This document shows positions 1 to 9,777 of a stretch of 64,000 nucleotides of DNA, in pieces (position 1 is the stretch's first letter; each line of letters starts with the position of its first letter). The stretch comes from Halichondria panicea (lineage: Eukaryota; Porifera; Demospongiae; Suberitida; Halichondriidae). The translations under genes and the position numbers were made by a program. The notes below the pieces were generated by a model that worked only from the letters and a program-made list of their open reading frames with translations, ran no database searches and was not told the origin of the DNA. The stretch lies in NCBI RefSeq assembly GCF_963675165.1, contig NC_087387.1, positions 2,655,501 through 2,719,500 on the forward strand. The letters are read 5' to 3'.

Positions 1-587
1 AACGAGTCTTCATCCAATTCACTCCAAGTGTAGATGTTTTCTCTCGACTTCGTATGACCTTTTTGGGAATTGACAAGACATATGTGATATAGGCATAAGG
101 TGAAGGGTGCAATGTCATCAGCTGTATTGATGATATGGGCTCTGTAGTGGTACCTTTGTATTTTCTTCTTCTCATTGAATAGGCCTCTTTTCAATAGAAA
201 AGAATTGCAAATGTCATCTCTAGGGACAAAATTATCAATTAGTTGCTTTAAGATCACTTTACCTGGTGCAATAACAAGGATGGGTTTGTTCAAATCGATA
301 CCTTGAAGTTTCTTGCTAGAAACATACTTCCCAAAGTAGTACGGCAAGCAGCATATCACTCCTGTCTTTCCAGAGCCAGTGGGCATCGAGACAATAGCTG
401 TTTGGTTGGCTGTCGCAGGAGTAGAAAACCAGTTGATAACGCTTTCAAGAGCTTCAAGCTGGTGATCATAAAGTCTTCCTTTTTTCTCAAGACTTTTTAC
501 AATTTTTTGTCCATGCTTTTCAAGAAAAGGAGGTTCAGTTTCAGTTGAACTATCAGAATCAGTATTCTCATCAATTTTTGATGCCAT
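1..587 (-). CDS. Superfamily 2 helicase, N-terminal part (runs off left edge)
   Basis: An open frame runs leftward from an ATG at 587 to the window edge without a stop (195 codons visible). The N-terminus is acidic and Ser/Thr-rich. It is followed by a Q-motif-like LYDHQLEALE (about residues 39-48), the Walker A box MPTGSGKT (about 68-75) and a motif Ia-like ILVIAP. This order is that of DEAD/ResIII-type superfamily 2 ATPases, which move on or unwind nucleic acid. The DEAD/DEAH box would lie just beyond the edge and is not visible, so the subfamily (RNA helicase, DNA repair or restriction-subunit-like) cannot be set. No intron interrupts the 587 bases, unlike the other genes here. The start is the first ATG after in-frame non-coding AT-rich sequence. 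Confidence 0.75.
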   Translation of the reverse strand, partial: MASKIDENTDSDSSTETEPPFLEKHGQKIVKSLEKKGRLYDHQLEALESVINWFSTPATANQTAIVSMPTGSGKTGVICCLPYYFGKYVSSKKLQGIDLNKPILVIAPGKVILKQLIDNFVPRDDICNSFLLKRGLFNEKKKIQRYHYRAHIINTADDIAPFTLCLYHICLVNSQKGHTKSRENIYTWSELDEDS

Positions 588-1903
588 AATTATAATATTC
601 TTGCTGGCCACAAAATGTACAAAATGTACTCACTTTATATAACCAGGATAGCAGCATCACTATAGTAACCTACAACACTGGTACCACACGTCACATGACT
701 AGCCAAAAGGATATTAACTCGTGCATGAATATCATCAAGACTGTTAACTTTGATAGTGGATACATGCAGTCCTTTTAGTAACACTTCAGAGAACAGCTCC
801 ATATACGCCAATGAAACTCATTTGAAAATGGTGTATCAAAGTGTCCGGGGGTTCTCATTTCGAGATACATTGTATATAACACTACACCCATGCAACAGTG
901 ACGGCTTGCGAGTCTACTAATTCAGATACTTTGCAGTTAATGTGGCATACAGTAATTAATGCATGTTTGCTTCTCTTCCCCACTGGCCTACCACACTGAC
1001 ACCACCATGCACCCCCTGTGATGACACTTGTTTGTGTATAATTATAGGGAAACTGGCTAAATAATTATATTGGGTCAATTAAGCGGAATAATACACCATT
1101 CTCAACGGAGTTTCATTGGCATATAATTATATGGAGCTGTTTTCTGAGGCTGTGCTGAAGGTCATTCAATGTAGTGTACGTAGTGGCTCTGGGACCATAT
1201 CCGTGTATCTCTTCTAACTCCCGCAAAAGCCTGGGAAACTTATTGTGTCCAATGCATACATCTCAGAGCTACCCCCATTACTGAAATTCAGAATCACATG
1301 CCCTTTGATAGTAGGTATCGAATCTCGATTGTTGTGAAGTAGCTAGAGGTACACAGAGCGCTTTTTCATGCTTATATTCCTATAGTACCTACACAGCCAA
1401 AAATCCACGGGTCTGTTTCAGGCCGTTTGGTGAAAACGAGCGTATCAGGACGTAGCCCACCCACGTCCTGTGTACAAGCCGTTCTCACGGGGCTGTGTAA
1501 CTAAATAGTGTCCTGTGTCCCAAATGGCCACAAGTATGAGATGAAAGTTGATGTTTAGCAGAACTGCTCGTGGACTTCTTACAGAGAGCAAAACAATTCT
1601 CATGAATTATTCATGTTTAGCCCTCGTGTTAAAAAGTAAGCCTCGATTAAAACCGGGAGATACACGGATGGTACTTCGAGGGTACTCTTCCGTTTCCAAT
1701 CCCTCTTTACTCTATCTATGGTTAAATGTACTATTTTATGCATGCAGTCTATTAGCCTCCCTCACCATGCAGCCTTCAAGAGAAAATGCGGCCTGGGATC
1801 GAGGCTAGCTGTCTATGTAATAGCAGGAGCGCTCCTGGTAATGGTTGTACCATGGATATCAAGGATTTGTACTACCAGGGCACTGCCCTCAGTAGTACCA
1901 AGA
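588..1903. other. Non-coding stretch, no gene recognised
   Basis: No ORF with recognisable protein features is present. At about 1788-1806 there is an isolated copy of the motif CCTGGGATCGAGGCTA that ends the foldback arms at 1904-2136. This suggests an older element of the same family. The stretch probably holds the helicase promoter at its left end, but no specific site is supported. Confidence 0.4.
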
Positions 1904-2136
1904 GGTCATCCTAATGAACTCTTGGTAGTACAATAACAATATACACAGCAGATATCCACGTACAGGTAGCTTGTACTATGAACACCTATAGAAGTAGCCT
2001 CGATCCCAGGCCTCTCTTCGAGGAAGAGCACCTGGGATCGAGGCTACTTCTATAGGTGTTCATAAGTACAAGCTACCTGTACATGGATATCTGCTGTGTA
2101 TTGTTATTGTACTACCAAGAGTTCATTAGGATGACC
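1904..2136. mobile_element. Long foldback element, arms about 107 bp, loop about 20 bp
   Basis: Bases 1904-2010 and 2031-2136 are nearly perfect reverse complements: the left arm starts GGTCATCCTAATGAACTC and the right arm ends with its complement. The loop (2011-2030) folds a little further on itself. The arm tips next to the loop carry the AGCCTCGATCCCAGG motif also found at 34201-34289 and, decayed, at 54900-54974. It codes for nothing and is most simply a foldback or MITE-type element. No target-site duplication could be assigned. Confidence 0.8.
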
Positions 2137-2375
2137 TTATTGAGGCCTTGTGAAGGAGGCTACTATAGAAGCTGTTATCTCCAACCCATTTACAACTGAG
2201 TAGTAGTAAACACTCTTTGATCCCTGCCTGTGCACATTACATGTATGTGTGCTGTGTGCTTGCACTTGACAAACCACATTTACAACTTCAAGCACCAGCA
2301 CATTTTTTGCTTTCCACACATTTTTGTCTCATAAGTCTTTAAAAGAGAGGGTCCTTAAAGGGTAGAGGGTGGTAA

Positions 2376-2495
2376 AGACACTGTTTAGGAAGTTTCCTCA
2401 GGGCTTAGTAGAACCCTCACTACATTTGGGATATTAAAACCATGCAGCTTTGGGCTTCTAGATCACGTGCCGGGGAAACTTCCTAAACAGTGTCT
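2376..2495. repeat. Inverted repeat, 22-bp arms
   Basis: AGACACTGTTTAGGAAGTTT at 2376 onward is repeated in reverse complement ending at 2495, with about 76 bp between the arms. It looks like a small TIR element. No convincing target duplication was seen. Confidence 0.7.
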
Positions 2496-2557
2496 ACAGT
2501 GCATCGAGTAGAATACCCACAAAATTAATGTGTGAGTAGTTGTACTAAATATCTTAT

Positions 2558-3098
2558 GATTGGAACATTTCTAAGAAAATCTGCTGATACTGCTGTGTAG
2601 GTAAATGAATAAGCTACAACATATCTAAAAATGTTTCCATGACAACATAAGGTGCGTTTGTGATGATTAAAAAAAACAGTAAGTTATAGTGGGTAATCGG
2701 TTAGGGAGAGAAAAGGCCAACAGTTTCCGGCTAAGGTTTGGAACTTTGTCACAACATCAGTTCTATTAGCAATCTCATGAAAGGTTCGATGTTGCATATT
2801 TACACATCTTCCGTAGTGCTTAGTTTTTAGTGCTGTTTTAGTGAGGGAAAGATTTGAAGAAGATCTTATGGCTAAGGTCCAAAAATTACACTGAGTAAAG
2901 AGCTTGAATAAATTGTCTAACTTTTGATAAGAAATACTGTTCCGGAGATAATTGATGTTACACACATTTTTTTTACGATCACCCCCGTTTCCACCTTAAA
3001 AATGGCCTGGATTTCCCACATTTTTGAATTATGAATGTTGTAGCTTATTTATTCACCTACACAATGGTATCAGCACAATTTCTTAGAATGTTCCAATC
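2558..3098. mobile_element. TIR element with arms of about 65-75 bp
   Basis: The left arm (2558 to about 2625, starting GATTGGAACATTTCTAAG) pairs with the right arm (about 3024-3098, ending CTTAGAATGTTCCAATC) with a few mismatches. Both arms share the core GAATAAGCTACAACAT or its close variant. The roughly 400-bp interior has no protein I recognise. The length and lack of coding fit a nonautonomous DNA transposon. Confidence 0.65.
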
Positions 3099-6000
3099 TT
3101 GCGATACAATTAACGATCCTTGCCAGAATGCAATAGTTAGGGTCAAATTTTTTGCTGATTTGGCTCATTCGCAAAGGTTTTTCACTAGCAAAATATTTTA
3201 GTAATAGGGTACCGTAAGACCTCGATTTAAGGCGACACTTTTTAATAATTACGTTTTGCGAAAGTAGAGTTTTAATGTACACAAAAAAATGAATTTATGT
3301 GGTGCTATATGGGCGAAATGTCCAAGTGTCGCATATTTAGAGGGGCTCAAAAATTACAGTGGGACATGAAAGAGACCATCACAATATCATGCACTTTCAT
3401 GTCTAATATTTTAGTGAGGAATGTGACCAGGTTTCCTGGCTCCCACTTATAATTGATAGCAAATTCCTCAGTTCTAGTAGAGGTTTTACGGTATGCCCTG
3501 AGTATACTACTGTACAATCTCATGTTCTGATTCGTGATGCATGTCAGACCTCCTCTGATAGTAACACTTGACAGATTGTTTGTCCAGGATGGTTTCATGG
3601 TGATTGTTATCTTGCAGCATCCATCACGTCTGATAGGGAATGTGTACATGTATGCATGTCTCTGCTGACAATGGTTCTCACACAGATCGAGGAGGTAGAC
3701 CAAGTGTACCCTAGGCTTGAATTGGTCACAAGAAAAAGTGAAAGTCATTATTGCATGTAACTTCAATTTAAGGTGCACCTTACATACCGTATAGCGGGAA
3801 ATTTTCCCGTTTTTCGAGGACAGACAGTTAGCATGAAAATTAAAACTGGGATAAACTCCCATGCACGCACCAATGTGGGTGTGGTTTCCTGGCATTGAAC
3901 CACAAAACCAACGAAAATTTAGGCTGAAACTCGAGCAATGCACAAATATTCACACTTACTGTATAGTGCCAAATTTTTCGAGCAGTAAATATTTTACAGA
4001 TAAATTTAAAGTGACCACACCCCTACAAAAGTAACTTTACAACACTAGAGTAAACCTATGATTCCAATTTTTTGAGGACCATTATTAATTTACGAGGTTT
4101 CATCAATCCACGAAAATGTTGCACCTTGAAACCTACATACGCTATATACTATAAAGAGAAGAATGGATATCAAAAAATTGCCAGTATAAACCTGTATAAT
4201 TATTGTACATGTTGCATTTTGACCTCTGAGATCAAAGGAAACACTGTGCCAATATCTGCCATATGGCACAGTTCAGATGGTGACTGTGCCACTATCTGGA
4301 TACTGATAATAATAACGTGCTAAGATTAAAGGCGTAAGCAGTCAACCCACGAAATTTATTCAACGAAATGCTTTTAGAAGCCATTCCACGAAATTTAAGT
4401 GCCTCGAAAATTTCGCACTATACGATGGCATTTCACTGGAAAAAGTTGGTTCCTTGGAAAGGGTGCAGCAGATAAAACAACAACTGTACATATTATTATT
4501 TTGCACAAAATAAAAAATTCCATTTACAACATAACAACGAAGACTATAATAATATTATGGTGCTAATAGCTACTAGTCCTTTATTTCTACTATAACTATT
4601 TCTCTCTCTTTTAAGTTTAATACATCATGGTCAGTTTTCAGGGGAAGCAGTTTACCGTCATTATTCTCCGTGTACATACCTGCATGGCAGGAACGAAGGT
4701 TTCAGTTAGGAGTGCATACAGACTGAGAGAATGCAACAATGGTAAGCAGTCTCTGTTGCACACGTACCGTATAATAGTGCATGTAGGTTAAACAGAATAT
4801 ACAAATAATGGCATTACAGTATGGTGTGTAATCAATGACAAAATTATCCAGTGTAAATTTAGATAGGCCGTACCAAAACTGGACTCAAAAATGCTGACAG
4901 TGCAGAAAGTGACCCTCAGAAAAATTGATGCTCTCAAAAATACACAAAGAAACTCAGTATATACTAAAATCATATTCATGCGCACAAAGGGGAACTATTA
5001 TATTATACCTTCACCAATACAAGAGAACTTTGAAGCAGGAAACTATAGGAACTGACCCTCATACCCACACTAAACACTGTACCAACATTGAGCATTGAAT
5101 TTGTCATTGATTACACACCATACTACCACCATACTTGCATGGGTATGAGTATGATCCCTGTGTGCATGGGTATGATTTTCTGATATGATTATCATGGGTA
5201 TGATTTGCAGAGGGTATATAGTTTCCCTGGTATGATTTTCTGATAGGGATTATCATGTATTGCATGGTATGAGGGTATAGTTTCTCTGGTATGATTTTCT
5301 GATAGGATTATCATGTATTGCATGGGTTAGCCTTCACAAGGCCTCAAAAAGGAGGCCTGCTACTGACTGCTTTGCGTATGCGCAAAATTATTGGATAATT
5401 TCCCTATAATGTTTGAAATTTTACCAGAAAAATATCCTGAATAATAATTATATACAGACAAAAAATACTATTAAAGTCATACACAGAGCTGTACGTTTGG
5501 TTGCAGCAGCTATTTCTTTCTGATAGAGCCTACATGTAGACTTTCACCAAGGTTAGTGTCAGATGGGTGTGGCCTGTCCATATAGGCTATTGTCAGCCTT
5601 CCCTCTGTTTAGACGATTGTCATCCACACTGTTGCAGGCTATGAGTCTTTAGCAGGCTCAGGGTAGCTATTAGAATGCTATCACAAGGGCTAGAAACCTT
5701 CACAATCGCACTTTTATCCACTTTCTTCAATCCACTTCCTTTCGTTGTGACGTCATTGTTTTACTGAGCATTATATGTGAGTCCCCAGTTTCTGGGGATT
5801 ATGTGGCGCATGCGCAAAGAGTTGATACTAGGCCCATCTTTAGTGCGGCCTGGAGTCAAGGCTATGCATGGGTATGATTTGCTGAGGGTACAGTTTTCTT
5901 GTGTGGGCAGAAATTCTGAGGGTACCATTTTCTGTGGGTCACTTTCTGCACTGTCAGCATTTTTGGGTGCAGTTTTGCCACGGCCTATCTAATTTACACT

Positions 6001-7049
6001 GGTTAATTTTGTCGTTGATTACACACCATATTACGATACTCACCCAGAAATAAACAACCCCTCGTATTTAAGCACATACATGTACACGCCTCCAAAACAG
6101 TGTCTAACTATTGCATTTTCTAATCTCAAATACAATGTAATCTCCAACCCCATATACATGTACAAAATGTAAATATGGCCATAATGCATGTACATGTAGC
6201 TCAGAATATCTAAACACAGTTTTTTTTATCGTATTAGAGTGCAACTCGAATAAAAAGCACTAAGCCCCCCCCCCCCCAAATTATTTACTCCAATTGAGCG
6301 CGACTAAATTCTGGAATTATTATTTATTGGCGCACATGTAGATATAAATCATTACGCAGCCTATGAATGAAGTATGTACTAAATACAATAAAATATGTAC
6401 AATTTAACCTCGTGGAACGGCTACTATTACTTTACGTTTTAACGCTAAGCGCCAAACTTGTTCTACTCGAACGTTACTTTTTTTGGGGTCGTGTATTAGA
6501 AAAAAGGCGATAAGCTGGACGAGTGAACAACAGTTAGCTAACTAGAGATATACGGTACAGTTAGTGTTCCAATTCTATGTTGCGGAGACTGCAAGTTTAG
6601 TGCATCTTTATGATAATTTATAGATGTCTAAGAATGTTTCTTGGGACCAAACGATTGTGTGAGCAGTAAAGGAGCAGTAAAGGAGGGCGTATTTTCACTA
6701 CAGTTTTCAAATTTAAGCCCCCCCTCCCCATAATTTTGTACTGAGTACACACTCCTGCATGATAGTTGCAATAGTCAAGCTATATTAATTATTGACTTCT
6801 CAGCTACCACAAAATGCTCAACAAACAATAACAAGGTTGAGACAAAGACACACAAATCAAGTGTATGACTGTGTGGACAGGCCCACAGCAATTTTTATTA
6901 GTAATTATACCAGGAAAACCACTACTACAGTGTATACGTATACCCACTATGGGGATAGACCCTTGCTGGACTGTGCTGATCCTTAAAAGGAATTATTAAG
7001 CGCATATACGTAGAACTTCCCTTGGGTACAAACACAGCACAGTCATGGT
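3099..7049. other. Repeat-rich non-coding stretch
   Basis: No gene is recognised. About 3108-3215 resembles 38840-38937 (shared GATTTGGCTCATTCGCAAAG). About 3785-4428 carries both kinds of end of the TACCGTATAGCGCG family. About 5155-5340 holds direct repeats of a roughly 60-bp GGTATGATTTTCTGATAGG unit. A poly-C run lies near 6267. ORFs here are short, compositionally odd and lack domain features. Confidence 0.5.
5155..5340. repeat. Imperfect tandem repeat, unit about 60 bp
   Basis: The phrase TGGTATGATTTTCTGATAGG followed by ATTATCATGTATTGCATGG occurs twice in close succession (about 5228 and 5288), with a shorter degenerate copy upstream. The units differ by single-base indels, as expected for an ageing minisatellite. 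Confidence 0.65.
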
Positions 7050-7058
7050 GGTACAACT

Positions 7059-7192
7059 CAGAGGAGGTACGACAGGCGCGGTGCAGCTCAAGCAATTAGC
7101 CTTTGATTGAGCAATAATTGTCTGCCCATGTCGTATGTTTGTAATCAGAGGCTAATCGTTTGAGCTGCACTGCACCTGTTGGACCTCCTCTG
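7059..7192. mobile_element. CAGAGGAGG-family MITE, copy 1, with 9-bp target duplication
   Basis: The 134-bp element begins CAGAGGAGGTACGACAGGC and ends with the near reverse complement (…CCTCCTCTG). It is flanked on both sides by GGTACAACT (7050-7058 and 7193-7201), an exact 9-bp target-site duplication. Sub-terminal arms AGCTCAAGCAATTAGCC are also inverted. It has no coding capacity. It sits just beyond the last exon seen of the SbsA-Ig gene. Confidence 0.9.
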
Positions 7193-7240
7193 GGTACAAC
7201 TATTACACAGCTTTCAGGAGTGCACATACTCCTAGTACAA

Positions 7241-9392
7241 TCATGTATATAACTCACCAGTGATGTACTCTCCAGAACATCCCCACTTCCTAGTACTCCA
7301 GACAATGAGGGAGTTGAACAGATCGTAGTAGTTGGCTATCTGGATGTCGTCCTGCAGCAGAATAATAATACGATGAGCATACATACTCTATTTGGTTACC
7401 TCAATGAACTATGGATGGCCAATGAGCAATTTAAACACAGCTCCCCAAAAGCTTGTTTTACTTTTGAAATTGGATAATTCTCCAAACCGGAGTTAGGGAT
7501 AGTCACAAAGATAAAATCAACAGTATTGTAGGGACAGCCTCAATTGCATGCATGTGTTCTAATGGCAAATTAATGTTACTGCACTAATTCACCTCTTCTG
7601 GTGATCCCTTTAGCTTTATGCCAATGCGCTTTGGCCCTGGACTGCAGGTGGAAAATCGGAACTCTGCATTCTTGATATTAGCACTGTGTGTGCAGCTGGC
7701 CGTGGTCACTGCTCGTCCTACCAGGACTACACTGTACTTTGACCCAGGGTAGAGGGTGTTCTGAGGTATGAACTCCGCCCTCTGTTGGCGAGCATCGTAA
7801 CTGATCCTGCCCTTGACAGTACTGAGAGATGAGTCCACTGAATTACACGTCACCTAGGTGGAGAAAATCATCGTCATTTGTACATGTACACGTACTGTAT
7901 ATGAAGTGGTTTGGAAATGCAAAATGGGTTAAAATCTGATACAAGTGAGATAAGTACAGTGCAGTGGACGCATACCGTATTACTACAATGTTTGCTAGCA
8001 AAAAAACTTAGCCAATCAGCAGAAATGTTGACACTTTGAGATATAACTTTTTAGGATTATGATGGACGCATAAGCACTGGTCAAGTAGGTCTTATTTATG
8101 CGAGGCTATTAGTACTCGCAAATTTGTTGATGTTCGTAAAACATTGTAATAATACATACGATAGTGAGCAGTAAAAAGATTCAGTGGAGAAATGGTAAGG
8201 AGCATGTATGAGTAAAATGGTATTGAGATTATAGTTGTAAAACTGATGATCCCAAATACTAATACTGATTGTATATTGTAAATTGATGTGTTGTGTACCT
8301 TGAACTACACGTACATTGTATCTTTCAGATTAAACAAACTGTTATATTGCTGGCACCGTGCTAACTTGAACCCATAATCACCTAGCAAGGGAAACACCCA
8401 ACATACACTTCAGTATGGTAGGTTCACCACCGGTAGCAAGAGTATATGATAGAGAAGAGAGTATCGAACGTAGGCATACTGTACATCGGAGAGTAACGTG
8501 ACTTCCTGTATCTGTCACAAGCTTGGAATTTGCACACTGACCAATCCAAGTGTGGGTGATGTAATCTATCAAAGTAGATTACATCACCCACACTTGGATT
8601 GGTTTGATAGATTACATCACCACTCTTGCCGGTAGTTATGTAGAATGTAGACTTCAAACTAAACGAAACAGAATATTAGTAGTACAGTCCTACCTCAAAG
8701 AGTTTGTTAATATTGACAGTCTTCACATCACGATCAAAAAATATGGTGATTTTGGAGTCCAGTGAAATATCTGTGTCTTGGTTGCCAGGGGTGATCCTGG
8801 TGACATGGGCTGAGAGTTCATCAGACTCGTTGCCAGACGAGGAGGACAGCGGAGACATGTCACTAGTGGACTGACGACGATTCATAGACTGAGGGACGCG
8901 CTGGAAGAGGGGATTAAATATTGTGTGATGTGCGGGATACTGCGTGTGTAGTGTGGGGAGGGTTGTAAGTTTTCATGAGACATGGGCACAGAGACATGCT
9001 ACACAATTACTGTATACTGCGCATGTAAAGTTAACTGCCACTGATTCTGGCCTTCATATATTGTAGGCCTACACCATTGTATCTAGTCCTACAAGTGTAC
9101 AGCTTTTAATAGGATGGGTACTTACAGGAGATTCATGTCTTGACACCACAGTGTAGGACCTTCTGTCTAGACTTCTGGGTGGCAGGGGAGGACTGACACG
9201 AGACGAACCACCCGTACTAGCCGTGAATGACGGTGTACTGGTAGTCTGTGATGATGTAGAGTATCTTCTAGACACTGGGGCTGGGGGGAAGGACTGGTCA
9301 TACACGTTCTCGTCTCTTGAGGTTGGAGAATAAGCTCCTCCGGCCACCTCCACTCCAGGCTTGTTACTGGTGTTGTTACCCATTGGTTTCAC
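7241..9392 (-). CDS. Four-exon gene with Ser/Pro-rich N-terminus and SbsA-like Ig domain
   Basis: Exons (minus): 9392-9126, 8900-8694, 7853-7593, 7351-7241. All junctions are phase 0 with GT-AG ends, giving about 214 residues. Residues 1-115 are Ser/Pro/Thr-rich and probably disordered. The next roughly 125 residues show the SbsA-like Ig (Big_5) pattern: THE stretch VTRITPGNQDTDISLDSKIT, then ITIFFDRDV, a VKGRISYDARQQRAEF strand pair and LYPGSKYSVVLVG. A short C-terminal segment (DDIQIANYYDLFNSL) is not recognised. The last exon is read to TGA at 7241-7243; a good donor (GTGAGT) inside it means the gene could instead continue downstream. The domain is commonest in bacterial surface proteins, but spliced exons and the eukaryotic setting argue for a resident gene. 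No signal peptide is seen. The function is unknown. It lies 385 bp downstream of GLI on the same strand. Confidence 0.7.
7975..8157. mobile_element. ACCGTATTACTA-family TIR element (in intron)
   Basis: The element begins TACCGTATTACTACAATGTT and ends with near-complementary ACATTGTAATAATACATACG. It lies in the intron between exons 2 and 3 of the SbsA-Ig gene. Related sequence occurs near 3108-3215, 22123-22340 and 38735-38940, where AGAATGTTTTGCGAG or GGTTTTTCACTTGC variants recur. No coding is present. Confidence 0.6.
8542..8602. repeat. Near-perfect palindrome, 27-bp arms
   Basis: CCAATCCAAGTGTGGGTGAT and the bases after it are followed, across a loop of about 7 bases, by their exact complement ending ACACTTGGATTGG. 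A third partial copy of the arm follows (to about 8621). It lies in an intron. It could form a strong hairpin or cruciform; it may be a very short foldback element. Confidence 0.75.
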
Positions 9393-9777
9393 AGACTGTT
9401 GATTTGGCTAGCTGTGATTCTTCTAGCGTCTTTGGCTAGCTGTTTATGCCAGAATTAAAATCTGATTTGGTCTACAATATTTCACTTTATACCAGTAATT
9501 AGAATCTGCAAACTCCAGCCCCACCCACGTCATAGTCTGCAGAACTGCAAACTGATAATTCTGTGCTTATCTATGGTACCATGCACCCTAGCCCTGTAGC
9601 TGTATCTTGTGACACTTGCCATTTTGTGCATGAAACAAACAATTTAAGTGATATAAGGTTGGGCCAGAAATAAGGTGCTGATATCTATCTGCATAATGTT
9701 AAAAACAGGCCTGCCCTGTCTAACTAAAAAAACATACATGACATACAATTATCATTGTATTAATTGCATTTGTGCTG
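9393..9777. other. Spacer between GLI stop and the SbsA-Ig gene
   Basis: The 385-bp gap must hold the 3' end of GLI and the promoter and 5' UTR of the downstream same-strand gene. No canonical poly(A) signal on the minus strand or promoter motif stands out. Confidence 0.4.

Noticed and set aside
3347..3943. 198-residue minus-strand ORF
   Set aside because: No domain, and it overlaps TACCGTATAGCGCG and other repeat fragments; composition is that of random AT-rich DNA.
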